Shown here piece by piece: positions 1-8,901 of a DNA stretch of 64,000 bases (the first letter of the stretch is position 1; each line of letters starts with the position of its first letter). The notes below the pieces were generated by a model, which was given only the letters and a program-made list of their open reading frames with translations, did not search any database and was not told where the DNA came from. The DNA is from Pyropia yezoensis. Taxonomy: Eukaryota; Rhodophyta; Bangiophyceae; Bangiales; Bangiaceae. The stretch covers positions 5,718,093 to 5,782,092 of the forward strand of contig CM020620.1 of the NCBI GenBank assembly GCA_009829735.1, read 5' to 3'. The position numbers and the translations under genes are program-made.

Positions 1-5
1 GGCTG

Positions 6-1856
6 ATGATGGTTATCGGCCCGCAGCCGCATCGGCGCGGTCTCGTGGAAGCGTGGACGGCGGCGGCAGCCGCCCTCGTTACCCCTTGGGGCACGTTGCT
101 GGATGCTGGGCGGCGCCACGGAGGGCTGGCTTCCTCCATTGAGGGCATCATGTCGCAGATCACGCCTCGGCTTCTGCCGCCTGCTCAGGTAGAGGATGGG
201 AGGGGATCCCGCTCGCGACGGTGCTTGCTCCTCGCCCACTCGTGGGTGGCGGCCCCGTCGTATGCGGCAGCGGCCGGCGGAGCGGTCGCCCAAGCTGCAA
301 TTGGCGTTGCAGACCAATTCATGGGTGTGCCCGTCGGGGGGCTCCTCGTGCGCCTCGGGCTGTTGGCCCTCAACGCGGGCGCCGTGCGGGCAGTGGCCGA
401 AACGTACCCGATCACGGAGCGCGACTTGGACTTGTGCTTGAGGGCGGTACACCGCCTGCTGGACATGGTGCACGCGAGGCTGCCGTTAGACGACGCAGCG
501 TTGACAAGCTTTGGGGTACACGGCCTGCTGATCCAGCTCGACGACGCCGAGCGCCTCCTCGCCTCGGCAGAAGGCACTTACTTTGCCGGACGTCACCAAG
601 TCCTGGGTGATCAGCAAGTTCGTAGGTGGCACAGTGAGGTGCAGACCCTGTGGGGTGGCGCACAAAGCGCGATCATTCTCACAGAGGTGGAGCGGAACGG
701 ACGAGTTGGGGTGCAGACCCAAGGAGGGGTGGACCAGCTCAACCTCATGGTGGACGTGATTCGAGCTCAACTGGATGAGCAGTCTGAGATACTGCGCCAG
801 CAGTTTGACGTCAAGCTCACGGAGGTCGCGGTTCATGAGGCAGACACAAGTGAAAGCGCCCCTATTGCTGAAGCAGAAAGGCAGGAGAGCACCTCGGCTA
901 TCAGCCTACCCGATACTGTTGTTCTGGAGTTTGGGCGCTACTGCTTCACGTTGTCGGCTTCTGGGCCTGCTGCCTCCGCGGCACCGTTGGGACGGCTTTC
1001 CGTCTTCCACTCGCCCGTTTTCACTTCGATGCTCAAGTCATTTTCCGCCCGACAGGCTGCAGCGGGGCTAGCCGGCTACCTGCGTGCCCGCTCCACCCAT
1101 GACAAGCGGTCCATAGTGGCCGTGCATCCGACCGTTGCGGTGGTGCCAAGCAGCGCCGTCGGATGCCCGTGGGTGGTTGCCTGGTACCAGTGGGACCACG
1201 TGGAGGCGCACGGGTTTGATGCCAGGTCACACGCCATCGAGGCGTTCCGCTCGTTCCACGGTGGCACTGCTGTGCTGTACAACACCTCCACGCGCGAGGA
1301 CGTCGACAGCACTGGGGACGGTTGGTACATTCGAGAGTGCCTCCAGTGGGTGATTGCCGCCACGGACCCTCCATCCCTCTCGTCCATGTGCTTTCCCATC
1401 CGCAACAGCTGCAGCATGTTGGCGTGGCATGTGGTCGACCACACACGGGTGGTGGTCTTTCAACACCCGGAAGACGCTGCCGCTGCCTACACGGCGCTGG
1501 GCAACGGGTGCACGAAAGTGCTCTACAACACGGCGACCAACAGCCCTCTTCGCACGTACGAATGGCAGCAGAAGGTGGAAGTGGTCAGTGCGGCGGTCTC
1601 CCCTTCCACCGCAGCCACCCCGCTGCCTCTGACCACCGCCACAGCCTTTTGCGTCGGCTGGTTGGACCCCGATGGCGACGTGCTGTTGGTGGTGGCCTTC
1701 CACGCGGGCGTCGAGGCCATTGAGGCGTACCACACCGTCTCCGGGGCGGAGGCCAATGTGCTGGTGGCCATGCCGGCCAAGGTAAAGGTGCTGGAGCGCG
1801 GGCGTAGCGACCTCGTGCGGAGGCTCGTGTCCCACATTTGCAGCCTCTTTGAATAG
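6..1856 (+). CDS. Hypothetical protein with three C-terminal repeats, 616 aa
   Basis: I do not recognise the family. The reading frame is open to the left edge, so the true start may lie outside the window; the first visible ATG pair is at 6 and 9. Residues about 60-270 look helical, with Leu/Ala heptad-like stretches and a hydrophobic segment near residues 95-130, and no clear signal peptide. From about residue 360 to the end there are three degenerate repeats of roughly 80 residues. Each has a Trp-containing beta-like start, then an F-x4-A-x2-A-Y/F pattern, then a VLYNT-like close (VLYNTST, VLYNTAT, VLVAMPA). The repeats suggest a small duplicated alpha/beta or binding module. Codon use is balanced and the protein is not low complexity, unlike its right flank, which supports a real gene. 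It ends with TAG, followed by a G-rich spacer. Its function is unknown. Confidence 0.75.
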   Translation: MMVIGPQPHRRGLVEAWTAAAAALVTPWGTLLDAGRRHGGLASSIEGIMSQITPRLLPPAQVEDGRGSRSRRCLLLAHSWVAAPSYAAAAGGAVAQAAIGVADQFMGVPVGGLLVRLGLLALNAGAVRAVAETYPITERDLDLCLRAVHRLLDMVHARLPLDDAALTSFGVHGLLIQLDDAERLLASAEGTYFAGRHQVLGDQQVRRWHSEVQTLWGGAQSAIILTEVERNGRVGVQTQGGVDQLNLMVDVIRAQLDEQSEILRQQFDVKLTEVAVHEADTSESAPIAEAERQESTSAISLPDTVVLEFGRYCFTLSASGPAASAAPLGRLSVFHSPVFTSMLKSFSARQAAAGLAGYLRARSTHDKRSIVAVHPTVAVVPSSAVGCPWVVAWYQWDHVEAHGFDARSHAIEAFRSFHGGTAVLYNTSTREDVDSTGDGWYIRECLQWVIAATDPPSLSSMCFPIRNSCSMLAWHVVDHTRVVVFQHPEDAAAAYTALGNGCTKVLYNTATNSPLRTYEWQQKVEVVSAAVSPSTAATPLPLTTATAFCVGWLDPDGDVLLVVAFHAGVEAIEAYHTVSGAEANVLVAMPAKVKVLERGRSDLVRRLVSHICSLFE

Positions 1857-1859
1857 TAC

Positions 1860-2544
1860 GGGGGGGTTGGGGAGAGGCGCTTGGGAGAGTTGAAGGGAGG
1901 GGGGAGGGATGGGGCGAGGCGGCGGGGGGGTGCTGGGGAAGGGGAAGGGTGACAGATCACATCGAACAGGCTCTTTGGTTTGTTCTTCATTTTCTTTTTT
2001 GCCGCATGAACCTCCTGGGTCGTAACAGAGCTATGTCCACGACGCGACGGCACCGGGTGGCCGCGGCCGCGGCCGCGCCCACCAGCGGGGCCGACCGCCC
2101 AAACCCCCCCGTGCACCCGTGCGTGCCGCTGCCGCTGCTGCCCGCACGCCATGCCGTGGCGGCCCGCCGCCGCCCGCCGCCGCGGCCTGCCGCTTCCCCA
2201 TCCGCGCGAGGCCACCACCATCCCCCCCCCCCGCCGCCACGGCCGGCCGCCGCCACCCCCGTCACCACCACCGCCGCCGACGCACTGCCCGCCACAAAGA
2301 CGGCGGGCGGACTGGTGACTGCCGCCGCGGGCGGGCCCGTGCCGGATGGGAGGCGGGAGGCGGGGGGCGGGGGGCGGGGGGCGGAGAGGGGGGAGGCGGC
2401 TTACCGGGCACGGCGCCCCTCACTGACCGCGATGGTGAACCCCGTGGCGGTGGGCGACAGCGATGGCGGCGGTGGCGGCGACGGAGACGACGGCAACGGC
2501 AACGGCGACGGCAACGGCGACGGCGACGACGACAGGGGCGGCGG

Positions 2545-2584
<40 letters not shown>

Positions 2585-4879
2585 GGCGGCGACGGCGGCG
2601 GCGGCGGCGCCCGCCCGCGTCGGGCTGGCGGGCGGCAGCGGCGGCACAGGCGGCGGCGGCTGCGACCGCCGACGCCGCCGCCGCCCGCAGCCCATCACCC
2701 CCCCCCCCCCCCGCCGTCGCGGTGGGGGGTGTTTGGACCGCTGCATCAAAGACGGTGCGCGCGGCGGCAGCGGCGGCCGCCGGCGGGGGAGCGCGCGCGC
2801 GGGCGCACCACCACAGGGTGGGGGTGGGGTGGGGGGGCGGCTGGCCGAGGCGGCCGCCGCCCGCCGCGCCGCTCCCCCGTAGTCCCGCTGGCCCGCGACG
2901 CGCGGCGGCGGCGGCGGTGGCGACGGCGGCGGCGGCGGACGCGGTGGCGGCGGCGGCGGCGGCGGCGGTGGCGGCAGCGGCGGCGGCGGCAGCGACGACG
3001 GCCGGGCCTCCCTCACTGACACCACCAACGTGGAGGTCGTGCCGCCGCCGCCGCCGCAAACGCCGCCGACGCGGCCGTCGGTGGAGACGGCAGCGGGAGG
3101 TTGGGGGGGGGGGGGGGGAGGGGGGGGGGGAGGGCGGTATGGGGAGAGGGCCCCCCCTCCCCCCCCCCCCCCCCCTGCGGTGGGTGGTCTGGCAGAGGGC
3201 AGCGGCGGCCGTCCCCCACCTGTTCCCCCGCTCACGCCCCTCCGCCGGCGTCTGCCTCAACAGGGGCAGCGGCGCGGGGCGGGTGGGGCGGGCGCGCCCG
3301 CGCCGCAGACGCCGCCGCCCCCGCCGCCGACCCGCCCCGCCGCCGCCGCCCCTGCCGACGTGCCGGCCGCCACGCAGGGGCGGCGGCGTTCTGGGAGGGG
3401 TGCGGCCGTGGCGCGCGCGTCCCAGATGGGGGGGGGGGAGGGGGAGGGGCGAGAAGGGGGTGGCGCGCGGCGCACCCGTCCCCACCGCCCGCCCTGGTGG
3501 GCACCGTCGCCGTCGGCGGCGGCGGGTCGCGGCCACCGCCCGGCGGTAGGGCGGCGCCCCGCGACGGCCGACGGCGGCGGCGGCCGCCACCGCGGCGGCC
3601 GCCGCGCGGCCGCCCGCCGCCGCCGCGCGCGTCGGGGCGGCGGCCGTGCCCACCCCGCCGCCCCCTGCCGTCGGGGTGGCGCCGCCGCGTCGTACCGCAC
3701 GGCAGCCGCGCGCGCCCGCCGCCGCCGCCGCCACCGCCACCGCCATCACCACCGCCACCGCCGCCGTCGCCGCCGCACCCACCCGTGCAAGCTGTTCCCC
3801 CCCAGGCGCGGCGCCACAGCCTGTGATGCGGCGACCCACACCCGGCTGTGCCGCTGGGGGCAGCGGCCGCCGGGTTGTGGCAGCGACGGCCACTGGCGCG
3901 GCCGCGGCGCCGTGCAGCCGCCGCTCGCGCTCCCCCCCCACCCCCCCCACCCCGCTTCCCCCCCCGGCCGCTCTGCTCATTCCTCCCCCCCCTCGGTGTT
4001 GTCGCCAGCCAGACCGCCGACCAGTCCCCATTGGGCAGTTTCTCCGCCGGTGGGGGCCGCTCACGGCGGGTCAGGCTGGTCTTTGTCCCTGGGCGTCGGT
4101 CTCGTCCCTGGGAGTGGTCTGTGGCTTGTTGGATGAGGCCGGAGGGGCCCCTGTGCGATGGGTCAGGGGCCCTTTTCCCTAAAGCTTAGTCCGACGACCC
4201 TGACGTGCGTTGCCCTCTGCTGCAAAGGGGTGTCCTCCGCCAGGGTCCTCACCGTGAAAAAGAACCACAAAAAAAGAAAGACACGATGGTCATGCGAGGT
4301 GGCCGTCGCAGACGTGCAGCGGGTGCGTGGCGCGTGCCCCTGCCAGCAAGCAGTGCGGGAGGGGCCACAAGAATAGAGCACCTACAAACGACACCGTCAA
4401 GGACGCCGCGCGGGCACCGCACGCCGCGCCGCCGCCGCCGCCGCCACGGCCGCCGTCGGTCCGTGGCCACCGCCGCCGCCGCCGCCTCCGCTGCCGCCGT
4501 GGGCGCCGCTGGGGGAGGGGGGGCGGGGGGGCGGGGGGGCAGCGAGGGCAAGCCGCCGCCCCCTCTTGCGGGGGAGGGCGGCCCACCCCCGGGGCGGCTG
4601 AGGGCGGGCAGTCCCCCCAAAACCCATGCCAGTTCGAGTCCCGCGTGCCCCTCGTCGACGAGCAAGACACGAGAGACCTTGCAAAAAAGGAAAAAAAAAA
4701 AAAACAGGTTTAACTGCCGCTACAGCACCCAAAACGGGAAAAATCCAGAGCAAGAAAAACAAAACATCGAGACACGCAAGCCCCCCACCGTCCCCCACCC
4801 CCCCCCCCCCCCCCCCCGCCGCCCGGCCCGCACAGCCTATTTAGATGGACGAGTGGGTGGCAAACTGCGAGTCCAGCAG
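1860..4879. other. GC-rich low-complexity spacer, no supported gene
   Basis: Long runs of G, C, GCC, GGC and GGCAAC leave all six frames open in places. The resulting conceptual proteins are only Arg/Ala/Pro/Gly strings that overlap on both strands, so none is accepted. Runs of ten or more G or C occur near 3100-3180 and 4795-4820, and short A-rich blocks near 4255-4290 and 4680-4705. The 20 bases before 4880 are the host flank of the copia LTR. I see no recognisable RNA gene. Confidence 0.7.
2491..2610. repeat. GGCAAC/GGCGAC microsatellite tract
   Basis: About twenty imperfect hexanucleotide units alternating GGCAAC and GGCGAC run through this stretch and end in GGC triplets. In the plus frame they would read Gly-Asn/Asp repeats, but no gene is supported here. 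Confidence 0.8.
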
Positions 4880-5290
4880 TGTTGAGGAAGCGTGTGTGTG
4901 TGTAGGGTGTGCGTGGTCGTGAAGACGGTGGTTCGGTGCGAAGAGGATGTTCTTGTCTGCCTCTATTCCGATTCCCCTCACTCGGCACTACTTGCCAGAG
5001 TATATGTAGGTTCCACTTCCCCTCTCTCCCCCTCTCTTCCTATCTCCATATGCGGGCCCCCCCTTGTAGTACGCACTGCGCCTTGCTCGCAGTGTCCTCA
5101 GGTCCCCCCGGTTGTCCGCCTCTCCCGGGTTGACTCCTTGTCCCTGTCGTGGTGCCCGCACAGGCACCGACGTACGTTGTCCGCTCCCGCGCCCCCTTGC
5201 GCCCTCCCCGGTCCCGCTGCCAACAAACGAGCAGCAACGAGCCAACTCACCGTCCGGTCCCCCGCCTCACCCGTCTTCCGAATTGGGTGC
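4880..5290 (-). repeat. Copia 3' LTR, distal part
   Basis: It begins TGTTGAGGAAGCG on the plus strand and matches 18420-18832 almost base for base; the other copy has one extra GT in the (GT)n tract. It stops at 5290, where the Ty3-A LTR starts, and resumes at 13822 after the duplicated GGTGC. Confidence 0.85.
5286..5290. other. Target-site duplication of Ty3-A copy 1 (left)
   Basis: GGTGC directly precedes the LTR terminus TGTGGCA and is repeated at 13817-13821 directly after TGCCACA. A perfect 5-bp duplication is the normal footprint of a Ty3-type integrase. Confidence 0.9.
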
Positions 5291-5759
5291 TGTGGCAAAA
5301 AACACTTACACACACGGCACCCAAGTTGGGGCGGTGTACAAGGGCTGCTTCCAGTGTCGGGGGAATCGGAAGAAGTGCAAGTCGCACACACTCTGTCCCT
5401 GTTGTGGGGCAATCCCCCCACTGACGAACAAGAGGATGGTGTGTGGTCCAACAGTTTCTTGGTCGGGACGGGGACGCAGGGCCAAGCCCCGCTGTCCCTC
5501 CCCTTATCCCCCCAGGGTCCCCTCAGAATCTCGCCACTCAGAATCTCCCACCCCAGCACATGCCCACCGGGCCACACGAAAATTCAAGACGATAAATGCA
5601 GAAAACCCTCAAATCCAAGTTGGATTTACTACTAAGCTAACTATCCCAAACTTAGGGAATATTGACCCAAATGCAGGGCGAGGAACGGATCAGGCTAGTG
5701 GCCTGCCGCCCCTTGCATGGCACGTGTTGCCCCCCTACCAGGGGGTCAATACTGCCACA
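5291..5759 (-). repeat. Ty3-A copy 1, 3' LTR
   Basis: 469 bp, from TGTGGCAAAAA to ACTGCCACA, with a 7-bp inverted terminal repeat. It differs from the partner LTR at 13348 by about 13 substitutions and from the left LTR of copy 2 by one (CCAGG against CCTGG near 5740). The polypurine tract GAGGAGAGGGGAG abuts its inner end on the minus strand. Confidence 0.93.
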
Positions 5760-6097
5760 CTCCCCTCTCCTCAGTTCCGACCGACCCGGTCGGCCCTGTG
5801 AGGGGGTGCGTAAACGCACGTCTCGGCGTTGGGGGCGCGACTTGCTGTCCCCCCTTGAGTACGTAACGCGGATGTGGAGGCGGTCACGTTGACCGCCCCT
5901 CTCCTCAAGCTTGCCCACTCGGCAGCTTGCTCTCCCCGGTTCACACTTCACCTTCACCACCACCTCCGTTTCACCTTCCACGGGGCCGCCCCACGCTGGG
6001 GAGGCCACCCGTCTACCCATGATCCGAGCCCCCCTCAACTCGAGGCGGGTCTCGTGCCGCTGTAGCTAGGGCGTCTATCCCTAACTTGGGGAGAGCC

Positions 6098-7159
6098 ATG
6101 GCGACCCCGGGGGTGGAGACGGACTCTCTCGACGAAGGTATGGAGGACACCTCCTACGGTGCAGCGCCCGCTGGGACTTCCGGCGGGGGCTCCGCGATCG
6201 CTCCGGGGGATGGGACTCCCGCGTCACCCGGCTTTGGGTTGACGGCGGGATCTCCCCCGGAGGCGGGACAAGTTGTCCCGCGTGAGGCCTTGGGGCGGTG
6301 GTTTTACCCCGCTTGGCCTCTATATGAGGAGGGGTTGACTGTTCTTCGCTGTAGCCGACTTGGCGCAGCGATGGGTCGGGCATGGGACCGTCTACGGGAG
6401 AAGTATCCCCGTAGGGTCGGGTTCCCTGCCGGCTTCAGGACGGACCAGTTTGCCTTCCTGGACGACGAGGAGGTCGAAGACATACAGCGGGCCAAGGCCA
6501 TGGTGGACCGCGGGGGAACTATCCCGGGTCCCGGCGACTTGCCGACCTTTACTTGGGACGCGGTGGCAACTCGCCCCCCGTACCTTCACGAGGCCGATCC
6601 GCACACACATCACTTTGATGTGCGGATGGTGAAGGACTTCCGGCGAGGTCCCTACTTGGTGACCTCGGCTCAACTTGAGTTCCCTCAGCAGTCTGCTGCC
6701 AGTAAGGAGCAGTACTATCCGAAGAAGCCCGAGTGGTGGCCTCAAGTTGAGGTCCCCTACGGGTTCCCTGCGTTGCTGCCACGGTTGCTCGACTTCTTCG
6801 GCGCCGTCATGTTGACGGCTGGCCCTGATCACCTGGTGTGGGCCATGTTGGCCACCCAGTGGCTCCTCGAGGTCATGTCGACCTGGGTGTCTTGTGTTCA
6901 GCGGCGGGGGATGCTCTGGCATCTCCCCCTCCGGCTTATCCAAGGTTTGGAACAGCTCACCCCTCAGCTAGTTGCTGAGGGGTGCTCATCAGGACAACTC
7001 ACTCTACTTGAGGAGATGCTCCGACTCCACAAGTTTATCGAGTGGGAGAGCATTGAGCACAAGTTGCGCCGCCCCACTCGTGGGCCCAAGGACGATGGCG
7101 CACTTCGCCAGTTCGTATGGGTCGCTAGTGAACTTCACGACGGCCGTGTGGTCCTATGA
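6098..7159 (+). CDS. Antisense accessory ORF of Ty3-A copy 1, 353 aa
   Basis: This gene is encoded opposite to gag-pol, between the pol end (7303) and the 3' LTR. The ATG at 6098 sits in a good context (gagagccATGg); the open frame begins 12 bases earlier without an ATG. I recognise no enzyme motif. The N-terminal 60 residues are Gly/Pro/Ser-rich. The middle is Trp- and aromatic-rich and probably globular, with a block FFGAV, 29 residues, VQRRGMLWHLP that recurs in the antisense protein of the unrelated Ty3-B element. Compared with copy 3, the C-terminal part is missing through a deletion, so the stop at 7157 is secondary. Antisense ORFs at this location are known in some plant Ty3 elements (Grande, RIRE2); a role in regulation or packaging would be inference. 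Confidence 0.7.
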   Translation: MATPGVETDSLDEGMEDTSYGAAPAGTSGGGSAIAPGDGTPASPGFGLTAGSPPEAGQVVPREALGRWFYPAWPLYEEGLTVLRCSRLGAAMGRAWDRLREKYPRRVGFPAGFRTDQFAFLDDEEVEDIQRAKAMVDRGGTIPGPGDLPTFTWDAVATRPPYLHEADPHTHHFDVRMVKDFRRGPYLVTSAQLEFPQQSAASKEQYYPKKPEWWPQVEVPYGFPALLPRLLDFFGAVMLTAGPDHLVWAMLATQWLLEVMSTWVSCVQRRGMLWHLPLRLIQGLEQLTPQLVAEGCSSGQLTLLEEMLRLHKFIEWESIEHKLRRPTRGPKDDGALRQFVWVASELHDGRVVL

Positions 7160-7302
7160 GAGGGGTTGGAGAGTCTAGCATGCATGCCTAGTTGGCAGCT
7201 GCCTTTGTTGTGAGAGTGTGAGGGTTAGGGCTGTAGTTAAAAGCCACTCTGCGTACCACTTCGACTTGAAGCACTCTCTTGGCACTGTTACTCGGCCTTC
7301 CC

Positions 7303-8901
7303 TCACGTTGAGGGAGGGCTGTTAGGGTCTATCTCGTTCCGGGCACAGTATGCCCGGACCTTCTCAGCGGGAAGGTCCTCCACATACTCCCACGTATCAT
7401 CCTTGGCTTTGTAGCCAAACCAATGCACCCTCAACATGAGGCGGTCAGTGTCCTCATCCCAGCCGTGGTCGATGAACTTATCGAACACGTACTCCTGCGG
7501 GCCCTGTTTGGCCGCAGGCAGTGAGGGGAGGCGCCACGCTTCCAACGCACGCGCCCAAGCTGGGTCGCCTGCAGGCGGTGGTGCAACTTTGACCACGTCC
7601 TGCCCGTTCACTGTGCGGACTCCATCGTCACTTTCGATGGTAAAGCGCCGCCCATCAGTACGAAGGACCGGGTACGGCCCCTTCGTCTGGAATACCAACT
7701 TACCCCCAGTTGGGGTGTGTGAGTGGACCAATACCCAGTCACCCTGCTCGGGGACATGCTTGGCGTTGCGCACCTTTTCGTCAAAGGTACGCTTGTAGCG
7801 CTTTTGTGCTCTGTCCATCTCAGCCCTGACTTCAGGGATGAGCTTTTCAAGCCTAGCAGTGAACTCCGCCTTACTCTCAGTAGGAGTAGGCGTACTGCCA
7901 CCATCCTCCCTAGTTGGGAGCGGCCGCCGCACGGCAATAGACCGCACGCGACGGGGGGTCACAAAAGCGAGGGGTACTTCCCCGGTAGATGAGTGAACCT
8001 GCGAATTGTAGGCAGTCGTAAGAATAGAAATGTATTGGTCCCACGTTTTCACATGCTCACTCACATAGTGGCGCAGCTGCCGAACAATAGTTTTGTTGAA
8101 GCGCTCCACCTGCCCATTAGTTTGTGGGTGGTAGGGGGTGGCATAGTTTGCCCGCACCCCCAACATATCCAGCACTCCCTGAAACAGTACAGACGCAAAT
8201 TGCGGTCCATTGTCCGATAGTGTACTATCCGGAATGCCATTCGCGGCAACCCAGTGATCTAGGAAGGCTGACACGACCGACATGGCCGTGATCTCTGCCA
8301 GTGGGACCGCTCGCGTAAGTTTCGTGAAGCGGTCACAGATGACCAGGAGGTACTGGTTGCCCTCCTCGGTCACTGGCAGTGGCCCAAGGATGTCCATTGC
8401 CAACGCGGCAAAGGGCTCCTTGGCCGGGAACAATAGCATAGCCGTAGTAGGCCGCCGTTCCATCAGACGGTTCTGTGCACAACTTGTGCACGCAGCCACC
8501 CAACTGTAGATGTCCACCACCATGGACGGCCAGTAGTACCTGGTCCTCAGGGTCTGGTACAGTTTACTAGACCCCAGGTGTCCACCTGTGGGAGCGTTAT
8601 GCTCCCTCTCAAGGATACTGTCCTTGAGGGATGCGGGGACGACAAGTTGTTCGGTCCTCTGGAATACCCCCCTCCTCATGAGGAGGCCGTCGTCTCCGAG
8701 AAAGAACCGCGTCTCCGCCACTGTATCCAGTGTTTCCCTCTGCGACTTGCAGAAGGGATCCTCGGCCTGGGCCTTCACCACCTCGTCCAGGGACAGGGGC
8801 AAGAACTTCTTGTTCCCTGGCGCCTCAGGGTCCAACGCCTGACCCGAGCGCGTGACTACCCCCACGATGGGGATGTCGTCATCGACTGGGTTAGTGTCCA
8901 G
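7303..8901 (-). CDS. Ty3-A copy 1 integrase with chromodomain-like tail
   Basis: This part of Pol inserts the cDNA into the genome. A zinc-binding HHCC region appears as H-x5-H in the REHNAPTGGH stretch and CTSCAQN. The D-D-E core shows ALAMDILGPL, TLSDNGPQFA and NGQVERFNK. A GPY/F-type module follows (KGPYPVLRTDG). The last 60 residues (YVFDKFIDHG, VHWFGYKAKDDTW) resemble a chromodomain, as in chromoviruses. The frame has no ATG of its own and overlaps the RT frame; it lies one register away from RNase H near 8900, whereas Ty3-B reads through in one frame. The break is thus probably a mutation, and it is present in copy 2 as well. Confidence 0.88.
   Translation of the reverse strand: MDTNPVDDDIPIVGVVTRSGQALDPEAPGNKKFLPLSLDEVVKAQAEDPFCKSQRETLDTVAETRFFLGDDGLLMRRGVFQRTEQLVVPASLKDSILEREHNAPTGGHLGSSKLYQTLRTRYYWPSMVVDIYSWVAACTSCAQNRLMERRPTTAMLLFPAKEPFAALAMDILGPLPVTEEGNQYLLVICDRFTKLTRAVPLAEITAMSVVSAFLDHWVAANGIPDSTLSDNGPQFASVLFQGVLDMLGVRANYATPYHPQTNGQVERFNKTIVRQLRHYVSEHVKTWDQYISILTTAYNSQVHSSTGEVPLAFVTPRRVRSIAVRRPLPTREDGGSTPTPTESKAEFTARLEKLIPEVRAEMDRAQKRYKRTFDEKVRNAKHVPEQGDWVLVHSHTPTGGKLVFQTKGPYPVLRTDGRRFTIESDDGVRTVNGQDVVKVAPPPAGDPAWARALEAWRLPSLPAAKQGPQEYVFDKFIDHGWDEDTDRLMLRVHWFGYKAKDDTWEYVEDLPAEKVRAYCARNEIDPNSPPST

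Noticed and set aside
2119..4064. Long open frames on both strands (up to 600 codons)
   Set aside because: They read only Arg/Ala/Pro/Gly strings, overlap in several registers and follow from stop-poor GC repeats; no island of ordinary protein sequence is present.
4600..4680. Possible tRNA gene with a GTTCGAGTCC B-box-like motif at 4632
   Set aside because: The T-arm stem pairs poorly, and there is no A box or acceptor stem at the right distance.
5098..5801. Open frames of 150-230 codons inside the copia and Ty3-A LTRs, repeated at 18618-19343 and 13349-14017
   Set aside because: They cross LTR boundaries and recur only because the LTRs recur; no domain is visible.
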